From positions 1 through 64,000 of the forward strand of contig JBEKDA010000015.1 of the NCBI GenBank assembly GCA_050014595.1: a stretch of DNA of 64,000 nucleotides, in the 5' to 3' direction. A program made the position numbers and the translations under genes. Under the pieces are notes generated by a model. It ran no database searches. It had not been told where the DNA came from and saw only the letters and a list, made by a program, of their open reading frames with translations. The stretch is from PALSA-129 sp050014595 (lineage in GTDB: Bacteria > Acidobacteriota > Terriglobia > Bryobacterales > Bryobacteraceae). Positions 37,349 through 46,364 of the stretch are shown here, piece by piece; within the stretch, counting starts at the first letter, position 1; every line of letters begins with the position of its first letter.

Positions 37349-39037
37349 TTATTTTATGCTCGGCACGCCACCCGGAAGCGTGTAGCGGAAGTTGACGTAA
37401 ATGGTGTTGTCATGGGTCCCCTTGCCACCGGCGACACCCGCGGCCCAATACCAGGGGGCGCGCATGAGGTATTCGTACTGTGCCATAAAGTTGAGCGCGC
37501 CGTACTTAGCGTCTTTCCAGATGCTCTGGTTGAGACCGAAAGTCATTTCCTGGATCGCGCGGTTCTGGCTGTTGGCGGCGCCGTGGTAGCCATAGCCGAC
37601 CAGACTGGCGCCGTTGGCGTCCAGGGCGACGTCGCGGCCGATGTAGATACCGCCGTAGTAGGCGTAAAGCAGCGTGTTCTTGTTGACCGTGGCTTCAAAG
37701 CCATCCACCGTGCCGCCCGAGTGAAGCGGGCTGACGCTGCCATCGGAGCGTACCACGAGGTCCGGCGCCTGGCCAAACATATAGCGGCCGCCGCCATCGC
37801 TCCAGTAGTTGTTGGTGATGAGGCGGAAGTTAGGCAGGATTTCGAAATTGCCGTTGAACGAGCCGCCGCCGCCGGCTTTGGTAGAGTACAGGCCGGAGGC
37901 CGGTTGCCCGGTGGTGGTGTTCCAGATCTTGAAAGTGCGCTCGATGCCCGCGATCTCGAAGTGGACGTGCGAACTGGGGTCAAAGGCAATCTTGGCAATG
38001 ATGTCGGGGTGCAGATTGGGAGTAGTCTGAACGTTGGTGGCGTTATCCAACTGAGAGCCCGCCAGCCCGCTCAGTGCGGACGGAAGCGTGATGCTGGAGC
38101 CGCCGCCGGAGCCGCCGATATACGCATCCGGATTCTCCAACGACAGGCCCACGGTCACGCGATCGCTCGGATGATAGAGGAAGCGAACACCCGGCTGGCG
38201 CGTCCAAGTCAGTCCCGCCATGTAGTTCACGTCTACGACCTGGCTATAGAAGAGGTCACCCGGCAGCGCGGAGATGCCTTTGCGGTTGGGCGTCAACATG
38301 CTCCAGCTCTGGCCCGCCAGCACTTCCCACTCGCCTTTGCGGACATCCACCCAGAACAGGCGGAGGCGCGGCACGAAAGCGCCGTTGGTGACGCTGAGGT
38401 TGTTGGTTCCGCTGGTGCCGAGGAAGTCAAATTCGTTGTAAGCCAGGAAGTGAGCGCCCTTCCAGTTGCCATCGACGCGGAATCCGATGCGCGAGTTCTG
38501 CGGGCTGAAGCGGAACTCGGAAAGCTTGGCGGTGGCGGCGTTATTGTACGGAACGCTGCCGAAGTTAGAGCCGATGCTGCCGCCGGCGTCTTTATCGCGC
38601 CAGTAGGCCGTGGCATCCATGAAGCCCACCGGCATGATGGTGGTGTTGCCAATCTGGATTTGCAGAGGCGGCGTGACTTCCGCGGCGGCTTGCGGAGGGG
38701 GCGGCGGGAAGATGCGGGGTGGGGTGACCGGGGCGGGAGCGGGCGGCAACATGGGAGTGGTGGAAGCGATCTCTCCCAGGCCGGCCGCGCGGGCGGGCGC
38801 CACGGCGGCAGTGTTGGCCGTCACCTGATCGAGCAGCTTCATTTCGGCTTGCAAGGCGGCTTGCAACTGCTCGATCTGTTTCTGCTGCGCGGCAAGCTGG
38901 GCCTTCAGGGCGGCAATTTGCGCTGCGGTATCGGCAGGAGTCGCGGGCTTGTCCGCCGGGTCGGCCGCGAAGCCGATGCCGAGGAACGCCACTGCCATCA
39001 GGGATAATGCGAATGGTGCTGTGCGTGATTTCGTCAT
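37349..39037 (-). CDS. Outer-membrane porin with N-terminal coiled coil
   Basis: A 562-aa outer-membrane channel. Signal peptide (residues 1-24), a coiled coil (IAALKAQLAAQQKQIEQLQAALQAEMKLLDQV, about 38-70), a Pro-rich linker, then a beta-barrel from about 125 with alternating aromatic strands and a DcaP/OprP-like pattern (NSRIGFRVDGNWKGAHFLAYNEFDF, LRLFWVDVRKGEWEVLAGQSWSM). Its place between phoR and pstS suggests it admits phosphate, but a specific family match cannot be proven here. AAGGA precedes ATG 39037. Confidence 0.8.
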   Translation of the reverse strand: MTKSRTAPFALSLMAVAFLGIGFAADPADKPATPADTAAQIAALKAQLAAQQKQIEQLQAALQAEMKLLDQVTANTAAVAPARAAGLGEIASTTPMLPPAPAPVTPPRIFPPPPPQAAAEVTPPLQIQIGNTTIMPVGFMDATAYWRDKDAGGSIGSNFGSVPYNNAATAKLSEFRFSPQNSRIGFRVDGNWKGAHFLAYNEFDFLGTSGTNNLSVTNGAFVPRLRLFWVDVRKGEWEVLAGQSWSMLTPNRKGISALPGDLFYSQVVDVNYMAGLTWTRQPGVRFLYHPSDRVTVGLSLENPDAYIGGSGGGSSITLPSALSGLAGSQLDNATNVQTTPNLHPDIIAKIAFDPSSHVHFEIAGIERTFKIWNTTTGQPASGLYSTKAGGGGSFNGNFEILPNFRLITNNYWSDGGGRYMFGQAPDLVVRSDGSVSPLHSGGTVDGFEATVNKNTLLYAYYGGIYIGRDVALDANGASLVGYGYHGAANSQNRAIQEMTFGLNQSIWKDAKYGALNFMAQYEYLMRAPWYWAAGVAGGKGTHDNTIYVNFRYTLPGGVPSIK

Positions 39038-39176
39038 TGTTCCTTCCCGAGAAATAGAGATGAATTGCAAGGCCGGGGCGCGACGATAGACACGCGCGCC
39101 GACAGACTTGAATTGGAGAGCCAAGGCTTGAGGTTATCGAAGCGATATTACCGTGGGATGACTGGGAAATTAATAT

Positions 39177-40535
39177 TCACTTACTGGAATTGCATTGCGG
39201 CAGGGTGATGGTAAAGCGGGTACCACTTCCCAAGCGGCTCTCGACGGCGATGGCGCCGTTCATTTGCTCGATGGCATGCTTCACGATGGAAAGGCCCAGG
39301 CCGGTGCCGCTCACCTGGCGGGAGCGAGCCTTATCCACGCGGTAGAAGCGCTCGAAGACGCGCGACAGATCGTCGGGCGGAATGCCTACGCCGCTATCGG
39401 AGACGGAGATTTCGATGCGGCTTTCGGGCACCGGGCGAACTTCCACGCGCACCTCGCCGTTTTCGCGATTGAACTTGACGGCGTTGTCCAGAAGGTTCAG
39501 CAAGGCTTGTTCGAATCGAATTCCGTAGCCGAGGATATAGACGTCGGGGATGGGCCCGGCGCTGAGAGCGAGGCCGCGCAAGCGCGCGGCCGGCTCGACC
39601 GCGTGCATGGCGCCGTGGACGGCGTCGCTCACCGGAATGGGTCCGGGCTCAGGGTCCGGCCGGCCCGCTTCGAGTTCCGACAAGGTCAGCAGATCGGACG
39701 CGATGTTATTCAGCCGCACACCATTGGCCTGGATGATTTCGACAAACTTGCGGCGGTTCTGATGGTCCTCGAGGCCGCCATCGAGCAGGGTCTCGGCGTA
39801 GCCGCGAATGGTGGCGAGGGGCGTGCGGAATTCGTGAGAAACGTTGGCGATGAAGTCGCGCTTGACGCGCTCCAGCCGCTCCTGCGGCGTGACGTCATAC
39901 AAGATCGCGATGGCGCCGCGCGAAGTGCTGTTGGAGAGCGGCGCCGCGCGGACCTCAAAGGTGCGGGCTTCGCTGGCCGACAATCGCAGCCGCTGGTGGA
40001 GCGTCTCGCCGGAATCCACCACTTGCTTCAGGACGCGGAAGAGTCCGGGATCGCGCACAATGCGGATCAGGGGGACGCCTTCGGCGGTGTGGTGGTCGCC
40101 GACCGCCTGCTGGAAGGAGTGATTACAGAAGGTAACGTTCAAGTGCGCGTCGACTGCCAGCACGGCTTCGGTCATGCTGGCGAGGACCGCCTCGCGGCGC
40201 GTCAACTCCACGCTGAGGCGGTTGACCAGTTCCGCAATCCGCGGAGCCATGCGCGACAGAGAGCGCGCGAGCGAGCCCAGCTCGTCGTCGCCGGTTTGCA
40301 GCCTTTGGCCGGCGGCGCCGCGATCCAGCATCCCATCCACGAAGCGAGCAAGCCCGTTGATGCGGCGGGTGAAGGCGCGCGCGACGAGCCACACGACCAA
40401 CAAGCCAGCCAGCGCCACGACGACCGAGAGAATGCGGATTTGGGCGCTGGGAACCCAGACGAGGATGATCAGCAGCAGAGGCGCCGCCGCGGCCCCGGCG
40501 ATCACAAGGGCCTCACGCGAGATCGAATCCCTCAT
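39177..40535 (-). CDS. phoR: PhoR-like sensor histidine kinase
   Basis: A 452-aa kinase with two N-terminal membrane helices (12-52), HAMP-like region, PAS domain (120-215), HisKA with H234 (ANVSHEFRTPLATI) and HATPase_c (LLNLLDNAVKFN, DSGVGIPPDDL, GTGLGLSIVKH). The PAS plus minimal periplasmic loop is the PhoR layout, and pst genes follow, so it probably reports phosphate status. Its usual partner PhoB is not found in the window. Confidence 0.88.
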   Translation of the reverse strand: MRDSISREALVIAGAAAAPLLLIILVWVPSAQIRILSVVVALAGLLVVWLVARAFTRRINGLARFVDGMLDRGAAGQRLQTGDDELGSLARSLSRMAPRIAELVNRLSVELTRREAVLASMTEAVLAVDAHLNVTFCNHSFQQAVGDHHTAEGVPLIRIVRDPGLFRVLKQVVDSGETLHQRLRLSASEARTFEVRAAPLSNSTSRGAIAILYDVTPQERLERVKRDFIANVSHEFRTPLATIRGYAETLLDGGLEDHQNRRKFVEIIQANGVRLNNIASDLLTLSELEAGRPDPEPGPIPVSDAVHGAMHAVEPAARLRGLALSAGPIPDVYILGYGIRFEQALLNLLDNAVKFNRENGEVRVEVRPVPESRIEISVSDSGVGIPPDDLSRVFERFYRVDKARSRQVSGTGLGLSIVKHAIEQMNGAIAVESRLGSGTRFTITLPQCNSSK

Positions 40536-40590
40536 CGCAATAATGCCCCCAATGGTATCACGCCGGTCCGATCCGGCTGGAGGAGCGCGG

Positions 40591-40935
40591 CTACTTTCCC
40601 AACCCAGCCTCGGCCTCGGCAACGGAGGGATAGATACTCAACAACCCGTCCACTCCGCACACCTTGAAAAGGGTCTTGAGCCGGTCCGACACGCCCACCA
40701 TGGCGTAGTATCGGCCCTCCTTCTGGCAGGACACGTGCAAACCCAGAACCGACCCCAGGGCGGCTGAATCCATGTAGGGCACGCCCGTGAGGTCAAGAAT
40801 CAGGACACGCGGCGGGTCTTTGCGAATCTCCGCCTGGAAATCGAAGACGGCCGCGAGGGTAAACGGGCCCGTCAACTGGAGAATGCGCACATCTTGCTTG
40901 CTTCCCGGCAACCACTGCGACGTGAAAATACTCAT
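40591..40935 (-). CDS. STAS-domain anti-sigma factor antagonist-like protein
   Basis: A 114-aa single STAS domain. The conserved Ser in PYMDSAALGSVLGL is the likely phosphorylation site. RVLILDLTGV and KTLFKVCGVDGLLSIYPSVAEAEA complete the fold. Such proteins bind anti-sigma kinases in partner-switching. No cognate kinase is adjacent. ATG 40935 is preferred over 40971. It is upstream of phoR on the same strand with a 55-nt gap, so it may be cotranscribed. Confidence 0.88.
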   Translation of the reverse strand: MSIFTSQWLPGSKQDVRILQLTGPFTLAAVFDFQAEIRKDPPRVLILDLTGVPYMDSAALGSVLGLHVSCQKEGRYYAMVGVSDRLKTLFKVCGVDGLLSIYPSVAEAEAGLGK

Positions 40936-41695
40936 CGAGGCAAGTTTACTACGGCGCCAGAGGTCCGGCAAGGTAAGTCGACTAACACGGCTGAGTAAGT
41001 TAGTTACGAATCAATTACAGACGCTAAGGAAATGGTTGGCACGGCGCTGGCGCCGACAAGAATTGCGACGTTTGACCGGCCAGGAGGCCTGCCGAACACC
41101 GGCGGCAAGACCGCCGGCGCTGCCAGTTTCTTAACGGAGGTTGAAAATGCGGAAACCCCAGTGACCGGCCAGGAGGCCGGTCCCACTGTTATTCCGACTC
41201 CACGACGCGTTCTGGCTGCTGGCTGGGCCCCAGGTGGGGGTTTTTCCGCAACACCCGCACGCACGTGTTCCAGCGCAGCACCGAGTCGTCATTCCCGGGC
41301 GGCCGCAACGACCCGGCTTTCTCATACCACTCCACGCTCCGCTTTGGCAATCGCTCCCGGAACCGCGTCCTTCGATAGTGGCTTGAGCGTGAACATGATC
41401 CGCCTCCCGAGTGTCTATCGGGCCAGACTACGCCCGTCGAACCCCGAATGCAAGCCCGGTTTCCAGAGCGTCCGGCGGCGACCCCGTGCCCGCCGCCATT
41501 CGCCGGTAATTCCCGTACGTTCGCCGATAATTCCGAACCCGGCTGGCCGTCCGGCTCGTACGCTCGGGATGTGGAGCCATTCACCCGTCGCGAGAATCCG
41601 GCGGCTCATCCCGCCAATCGCCGTTTCGTCGGCGATCCGGACTCTTCCGGAGGCGAGGCTGCTAACCTCAAAACGGTACAATACGGATTTACTCG
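40936..41695. other. Intergenic region with a gene remnant and direct repeats
   Basis: About 760 bases between divergent genes. Apart from the TPR-protein remnant at 41189-41396, the only structure seen is a 16-bp direct repeat, GACCGGCCAGGAGGCC, at 41074-41089 and 41163-41178, and inverted GC-rich stretches around 41095-41125. The overlapping long plus-strand frame at 41032-41739 has no protein-like composition. Confidence 0.5.
41189..41396 (-). pseudogene. Internally deleted TPR-type gene remnant
   Basis: A good start survives: GGGAGGCG just before ATG 41396, then MFTLKPLSKDAVPGAIAKAE, which is a typical protein beginning. That frame ends at once in a TGA. The next frame continues with EWYEKAGSLRPPGNDDSVLRWNTC, which reads like the C-terminal helix pair of a TPR protein, and stops at 41189. 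The N and C termini appear joined by a deletion plus frameshift that removed the middle. The family itself is assigned by eye only. Confidence 0.5.
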
Positions 41696-42856
41696 ATGTT
41701 TCGATATCTGCCCCTGATTCTGAAGAACTGCTGGCGTAACCGGCGCCGGACCGTGCTCACCATCGCCAGCATCGGGATTTCCATGTGCCTCCTGGGCGTC
41801 ATGGTGGCCATGTTCCACGCGTTCTACCTCAGCGACCCCACGCCGGAACAGGCGCTTCGCCTGGTGGCGCGCAACCGCATCTCGTACACCGTCTCCATGC
41901 CGCTCTCCTACCGCGCCCAAATCAAACAGGTGCCCGGGGTGCGTGAGGTCATGGTCTCGCAGTGGTTCGGCGGTGTATATAAGGATGCGCGCGACCCCAA
42001 GAACCAATTCCCCCGCTACGGCATCGAGCCGGACAAGCTCTTCACCATCTTCAGCGAGCTTCACATTCCCGAGGATCAGAGGAAAGCTTTCGTGCGCGAC
42101 CGCACCGGCTGCGTGATCGGCCGCGACCTGGCCAATACCCTCGGCTTCAAAGTGGGCGACCGCCTCAATATGACCGGCGACATCTTCCCCGGCACCTACG
42201 AGTTCACCATCCGCGGCATCTTCGACAGCCCGCGCTCCAGCGACGAAATGTACTTCGACAACGAGTACCTGGAACAGACCATGGCCGAGCGCCGCCGCGG
42301 CAACGTCATCATGTACGACATCCTGATCGACAACCCCGTCAACTCCGCGCGTATCGCGGCCGCCATCGACAACCAGTTCCACAACTCCACGGCGCAGACC
42401 AAGACGGAATCCGAGCAGGCCTTCGTGGTGGGCTTCCTGGCCCTGCTGGGAAACGTCAAGATGTTCCTCCTGGCCATCTCCGGCGCCGTGCTGTTCACCA
42501 TCCTGCTGGTTTCCGCCAACACCATGGCGATGTCGGTGCGCGAACGCGCGCGCGAAGTCGGCATCCTGAAGACTTTGGGCTTCACCCCCGCCTCCATCCT
42601 CATGATGATTCTCGGCGAAGCCTGCGCCATCTCCATGGCCGGCGGCATCCTCGGCTACCTGATCTCCACGTTGCTGATGCAGGGAGTGGCCAAGAGCCCG
42701 TTTGGGGGCTTCCTGCCGGCGATCCGTATCTTCGAGCCGCCGGTAGCGCTGGTCTGCGTCCTGGCGGCGGGCATTATCGGCGTGATGAGTTCGCTGGTGC
42801 CGGCGCTGAGCGCCTCCCGCACCACCATCGTGGAAGCCCTGCGGAGTACGGACTAA
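41696..42856 (+). CDS. FtsX/MacB-type ABC transporter permease 1
   Basis: A 386-aa permease with an N-terminal helix (TVLTIASIGISMCLLGVMVAMF), a large periplasmic domain (residues 45-265) and three C-terminal helices, the FtsX/MacB topology. REVGILKTLGFTPASILMMILGEA is the conserved coupling segment. First gene of a four-gene efflux or lipoprotein-release operon, 5 nt before the next. TACAAT lies 14 nt before the ATG and no Shine-Dalgarno is seen. Confidence 0.9.
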   Translation: MFRYLPLILKNCWRNRRRTVLTIASIGISMCLLGVMVAMFHAFYLSDPTPEQALRLVARNRISYTVSMPLSYRAQIKQVPGVREVMVSQWFGGVYKDARDPKNQFPRYGIEPDKLFTIFSELHIPEDQRKAFVRDRTGCVIGRDLANTLGFKVGDRLNMTGDIFPGTYEFTIRGIFDSPRSSDEMYFDNEYLEQTMAERRRGNVIMYDILIDNPVNSARIAAAIDNQFHNSTAQTKTESEQAFVVGFLALLGNVKMFLLAISGAVLFTILLVSANTMAMSVRERAREVGILKTLGFTPASILMMILGEACAISMAGGILGYLISTLLMQGVAKSPFGGFLPAIRIFEPPVALVCVLAAGIIGVMSSLVPALSASRTTIVEALRSTD

Positions 42857-42861
42857 CCGCC

Positions 42862-44025
42862 ATGGGAATCCCCCTCGCTTACAACCTGCGCAACCTGGTG
42901 GTCCGCAAGACCACCACCATCATGACGGCCCTCGGCATCGGTCTCACGGTAGCGGTGCTGCTGGCCATCCTCTCGCTGGTGAACGGCCTGCGCACGACGC
43001 TATCGGTTTCGGGCGACCCGCTGCACGTGTTGGTGCTGCGCCAGGGAGCCGAGTCCGAACTGGTCAGCCTGTTCACGCGCGAGCAGTTTCAGGACCTGAA
43101 GTTCAAGGCGGGCATCGCGACCGGCAGCGATGGCCAGCCGCTGGCCTCCATGGAAGTGGTCACGGTGATGATTCTGGGCAGCGTCGACAATCCCGACGGC
43201 GCCAATCTCACCGTGCGTGGCCTGAACCAGAGAGGCGTGGAGATGCGCTCCAACGTGCATATTTCGAGCGGCCGGTGGTTCCAGCAGGGCCAGAAGGAAG
43301 TGGTGGTCGGCAAGTCTGTGGCCAGCCGCTTCCCGGAGGCCCAGATCGGCAGGAAGGTCCAGTTCGGCCACAGCGATTGGGAGATCGTGGGTGTCATGGA
43401 CGCCGGCGGGGGCGTTCAGAACAGCGAGGTGTGGGGCGATCTGAACCAAGTCAGCGCCGACCTCAACCGCGTGCAAACCGTCAGTTCCTGCCTGGTCAAA
43501 GCCACCGACGCCGTCACCGCCAAGGCCCTCATCCAAAGCCTCAATGACGACCAGCGCCTGGCCGTCCACGCCATGTCGGAAACCGAGTATTACGACCAGC
43601 AGACCGGCAACGCCAAGCCCCTGGAATATACCGGCTTGATCGTGGCCGTGATCATGGCCATCGGCAGCAGTTTCGCCGCCATGAATACCATGTACGCCGC
43701 CGTGGCGCGCCGCGCCCGTGAGATCGGCACCTTGCGCGTGTTGGGTTTCTCGCGCGCCAGCATCCTCTTCAGCTTCCTGGTGGAGTCCGTGCTGCTCTCC
43801 GCGCTGGGCGGGCTCCTCGGTTGCCTGCTGGCCTTGCCGCTCAACAGCGTCACCACCGCCATTGGCAACGGAAACTTCGCCGAGATGGCCTTTGGTTTCC
43901 GCGTGACCCCGCAGATCATGCTAGCCGGCGTGGTATTCGCGGTCATCCTGGGCAGCGCGGGAGGACTCTTCCCCGCCAGCAACGCCGCGCGCAAACAAAT
44001 CCTCACCGCGCTGCGGGAGGTGTAG
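42862..44025 (+). CDS. FtsX/MacB-type ABC transporter permease 2
   Basis: A 387-aa second permease of the same topology but with a different sequence: N-terminal helix TTTIMTALGIGLTVAVLLAILSLV, periplasmic MacB_PCD-like domain, then three helices with REIGTLRVLGFSRASILFSFLVESVLL. Its pairing with permease 1 suggests a heterodimeric membrane unit served by the ATPase at the operon end. Confidence 0.9.
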   Translation: MGIPLAYNLRNLVVRKTTTIMTALGIGLTVAVLLAILSLVNGLRTTLSVSGDPLHVLVLRQGAESELVSLFTREQFQDLKFKAGIATGSDGQPLASMEVVTVMILGSVDNPDGANLTVRGLNQRGVEMRSNVHISSGRWFQQGQKEVVVGKSVASRFPEAQIGRKVQFGHSDWEIVGVMDAGGGVQNSEVWGDLNQVSADLNRVQTVSSCLVKATDAVTAKALIQSLNDDQRLAVHAMSETEYYDQQTGNAKPLEYTGLIVAVIMAIGSSFAAMNTMYAAVARRAREIGTLRVLGFSRASILFSFLVESVLLSALGGLLGCLLALPLNSVTTAIGNGNFAEMAFGFRVTPQIMLAGVVFAVILGSAGGLFPASNAARKQILTALREV

Positions 44026-44032
44026 GGCCGTC

Positions 44033-45364
44033 ATGGATGCCGAACTCAAGAATCTGCAAATCGACCGGACGCGCCGCGCCTCGGGACCTTCCAAATGGGC
44101 CACCATCTGGATCGTCACCGGCGTCCTGCTGCTGGTGGGCCTGGGCGCGTGGCAACTGCTCTCCGGCAAGCTCGATTCCGCGCCGGTGGTGGAAGTGCGC
44201 CGCGTCACCGCCGTATCCGCCGCCAGCGCCCCAGAGGGCGTGATCCTCAATGCCACCGGCTACATTGTGGCCGCCCACAAAATCGAGCTAGCCGCCAAAG
44301 TGGTCGGCAAGGTGAACTGGATCGGTGTCGACAAAGGCGACCGCGTCACCGAGGGCCAGGTGCTGGTGCGCCTGGAAGACGACGAGTATCAGGCCTACGT
44401 CACGCAGGCCAAGGGGCAGCTCGCCAGCTTGCAATCCAAGCTGGACGAAGCCACGCACGGTTCCCGCCCCGAAGAGATCGCGCAGGCGCTGGCCAACCTG
44501 GATTCCGCCAAGGCCGACCTGGAAAATGCGCGCGTGAACCTCGACCGCGCCCGCAATACCCTGCGGGACCACGTGGGTTCGCAACAGACCGTCGACGATG
44601 CCGTGGGCCGCAACGATTCCGCCGTTCACAAGGTCAACGCGCTCGAGAAGGCCTACGAGCTGGTGAAACTCGGCCCGCGCCAGGAGGAAATCGATTCGCT
44701 GCGCGGCCAGGTGCAGCAGGCCAGGGGCGCGCTGGCGTACGCCGAAACCAACCTGGCCAACACCGTGATCCGCGCGCCCGTCACGGGCACCATTCTGGAA
44801 CGCGCCGTGGAGAAAGGCGAGTTCGTCACCACCAGTTTTGTGGGCGACCGCGGCGCTAAGGGCTACGTGGTTTCCATCGCCGACCTCAGCGACCTGGAAG
44901 TGGAGCTCGACATCAGCCAGAACGATTTCGCCAAGCTCCACTCCGGCCAGCACGGCACGGTCACTACGGACGCCTTCCCCGACCTCAAGTACGACGGCTA
45001 TATTAAAGAGATTTCGCCCGAAGCCAACCGGCAGAAGGCCACCGTGCAGATCAAGGTGAAGGTGCAGAAGCCCGACAGCCATCTGCGGCCGGAGATGAAC
45101 GCCAGCGTGGCGTTTCTGGCCGAAAAGAAGGCGGGCACCGACAGCGGCGCCGCCAGACCGGTGGTGATCGTCCCCGCCTCGGCCGTGAAGGAGGGCGCGG
45201 TCTTCGTATTCTTCGCAGGCAAGGCCGTGCGCCGCGCCGTGAAGACCGGCGCCACCAGCAGCCAGGGAATTCGCATCGAAGAGGGCCTGACCGGTGGAGA
45301 AGACCTGATCGTCACGCCGCCTCCCGGCCTGAAGGACGGCGACAGAGTACGCACCAAGGCATGA
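44033..45364 (+). CDS. HlyD/MacA-like periplasmic adaptor protein
   Basis: A 443-aa membrane-fusion protein. One N-terminal helix (ATIWIVTGVLLLVGLGAWQLL, about 23-44), a split lipoyl domain (GYIVAAHKIELAAKVVGKVNWIGVDKGDRVTEGQVLVRLE and RAPVTGTILERAVEKGEFV), an alpha-helical coiled hairpin between them (about 125-240), and a beta-barrel domain. It bridges an inner-membrane pump to the outer membrane. It lies between the permeases and the ATPase and overlaps the latter by 4 nt. Confidence 0.92.
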   Translation: MDAELKNLQIDRTRRASGPSKWATIWIVTGVLLLVGLGAWQLLSGKLDSAPVVEVRRVTAVSAASAPEGVILNATGYIVAAHKIELAAKVVGKVNWIGVDKGDRVTEGQVLVRLEDDEYQAYVTQAKGQLASLQSKLDEATHGSRPEEIAQALANLDSAKADLENARVNLDRARNTLRDHVGSQQTVDDAVGRNDSAVHKVNALEKAYELVKLGPRQEEIDSLRGQVQQARGALAYAETNLANTVIRAPVTGTILERAVEKGEFVTTSFVGDRGAKGYVVSIADLSDLEVELDISQNDFAKLHSGQHGTVTTDAFPDLKYDGYIKEISPEANRQKATVQIKVKVQKPDSHLRPEMNASVAFLAEKKAGTDSGAARPVVIVPASAVKEGAVFVFFAGKAVRRAVKTGATSSQGIRIEEGLTGGEDLIVTPPPGLKDGDRVRTKA

Positions 45365-46047
45365 ACCCTATGAGCGAAGCCATCATTCAGACGACCAAAC
45401 TGACCAAAGAGTTCATCCGCGACGAGTTCCACGTGGTCGCGCTCAAGGATGTGAACCTGGAAATTGCCAGGGGGGAGTTTGTGGCGCTGATGGGCCCATC
45501 CGGCTCCGGCAAGTCCACGCTGCTGCACCTCATCGCCGCCATGGACCGCCCCACCGGCGGTGAGATCCGCGTCCTGGGCCACGCCCTGCGCGAGCTCAAC
45601 GACCGCCAGATCGCCCACTGGCGCAACGAAAACGTCGGCTTCATCTTCCAGCAGTTCAACCTGATTCCGGTGCTCAGCGCGCTGGAAAATGTCGAGCTCC
45701 CGCTCAAGCTCACGAACCTCAAGAAGTCCGAGCGCATCGAGCACGCCACCACCGCGCTCGCACTGGTGGGCCTGGGCGATCGATTGCATCACCTGCCGCG
45801 GCAACTCTCCGGCGGCCAGGAGCAGCGCGTCGCCATGGCGCGCGCGATTGTCACCGACCCGTCGCTGATTTTGGCCGATGAGCCCACCGGCAATCTGGAC
45901 GCCACGTCCGCGCTGGAAGTGCTCACCATTCTGGGGCGGCTGAACAAGGAATTCGGCAAGACCGTTGTGATGGTGACGCACGACCCTCACGCCGCGCAGT
46001 TCGCCAGCAAGATGCATCATTTGGAAAAAGGCGAGCTGACAACGTAG
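45361..46047 (+). CDS. MacB/LolD-type ABC transporter ATP-binding protein
   Basis: A 228-aa ATPase. Walker A GPSGSGKST at 45-53, Q-loop FIFQQFNLIP, signature LSGGQEQRVAMARA, Walker B LILADEPTGNLD, switch VTHDPHAA. The short length and AMDRPTGGEIRVLG segment are typical of the LolD/MacB group. The start overlaps the adaptor stop (ATGA). The operon as a whole is predicted to drive export of a substrate from the periplasm or membrane; the substrate is unknown. Confidence 0.94.
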   Translation: MNPMSEAIIQTTKLTKEFIRDEFHVVALKDVNLEIARGEFVALMGPSGSGKSTLLHLIAAMDRPTGGEIRVLGHALRELNDRQIAHWRNENVGFIFQQFNLIPVLSALENVELPLKLTNLKKSERIEHATTALALVGLGDRLHHLPRQLSGGQEQRVAMARAIVTDPSLILADEPTGNLDATSALEVLTILGRLNKEFGKTVVMVTHDPHAAQFASKMHHLEKGELTT

Positions 46048-46364
46048 GGTGAGGCTGTGAACTGGAGAGGTTCGAGGGAATCGGCCGATTATTCCATCAC
46101 ATGTCGTTTGGGCATCATTCGTTGATGGAGGATGCGGACCAGCGGCCAGTCTTCACCTTGGCGAGCACAAAACGGTCCAGTTCGTCGGTTAAATTGACAT
46201 TGCGCGTGGGCATCGCGGGCGCTCCTTCCTGCTGTCGCAAGCTGTCTCGATTTTAGCGGGCCTGGCAAAGTTTGCCAACACCTCGCAGCCGCCCAAGCCG
46301 CCCCTCCACCCGGAACGCGGGGAGATGCGGTCGTCGTTCCGCCTCCCCCCGCCTCGGGCGCGCC
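46048..46364. other. Intergenic region containing an antitoxin remnant
   Basis: Apart from the ParD-like stub at 46115-46213 nothing coding is seen. A GC-rich stretch at about 46310-46365 may contain the end of the TonB receptor transcript. Confidence 0.5.
46115..46213 (-). pseudogene. Truncated ParD/CopG-type antitoxin remnant
   Basis: A 32-codon frame starting at ATG 46213 with GGAAGGAGCG upstream. MPTRNVNLTDELDRFVLAKV followed by KTGR matches the N-terminal ribbon-helix-helix part of ParD antitoxins. The usual RYxxASEVVRxALR continuation is replaced by WSASSINE and a stop. No ParE toxin gene follows. It is a decayed toxin-antitoxin locus. Confidence 0.6.

Noticed and set aside
37412..39007. 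531-codon plus-strand frame opposite the porin
   Set aside because: No protein-like composition; the porin on the minus strand has signal, coiled coil and barrel.
41032..41739. 235-codon plus-strand frame between STAS and permease genes
   Set aside because: Arg/Pro/Ser-rich, no ribosome site, overlaps the permease start and a remnant on the other strand.
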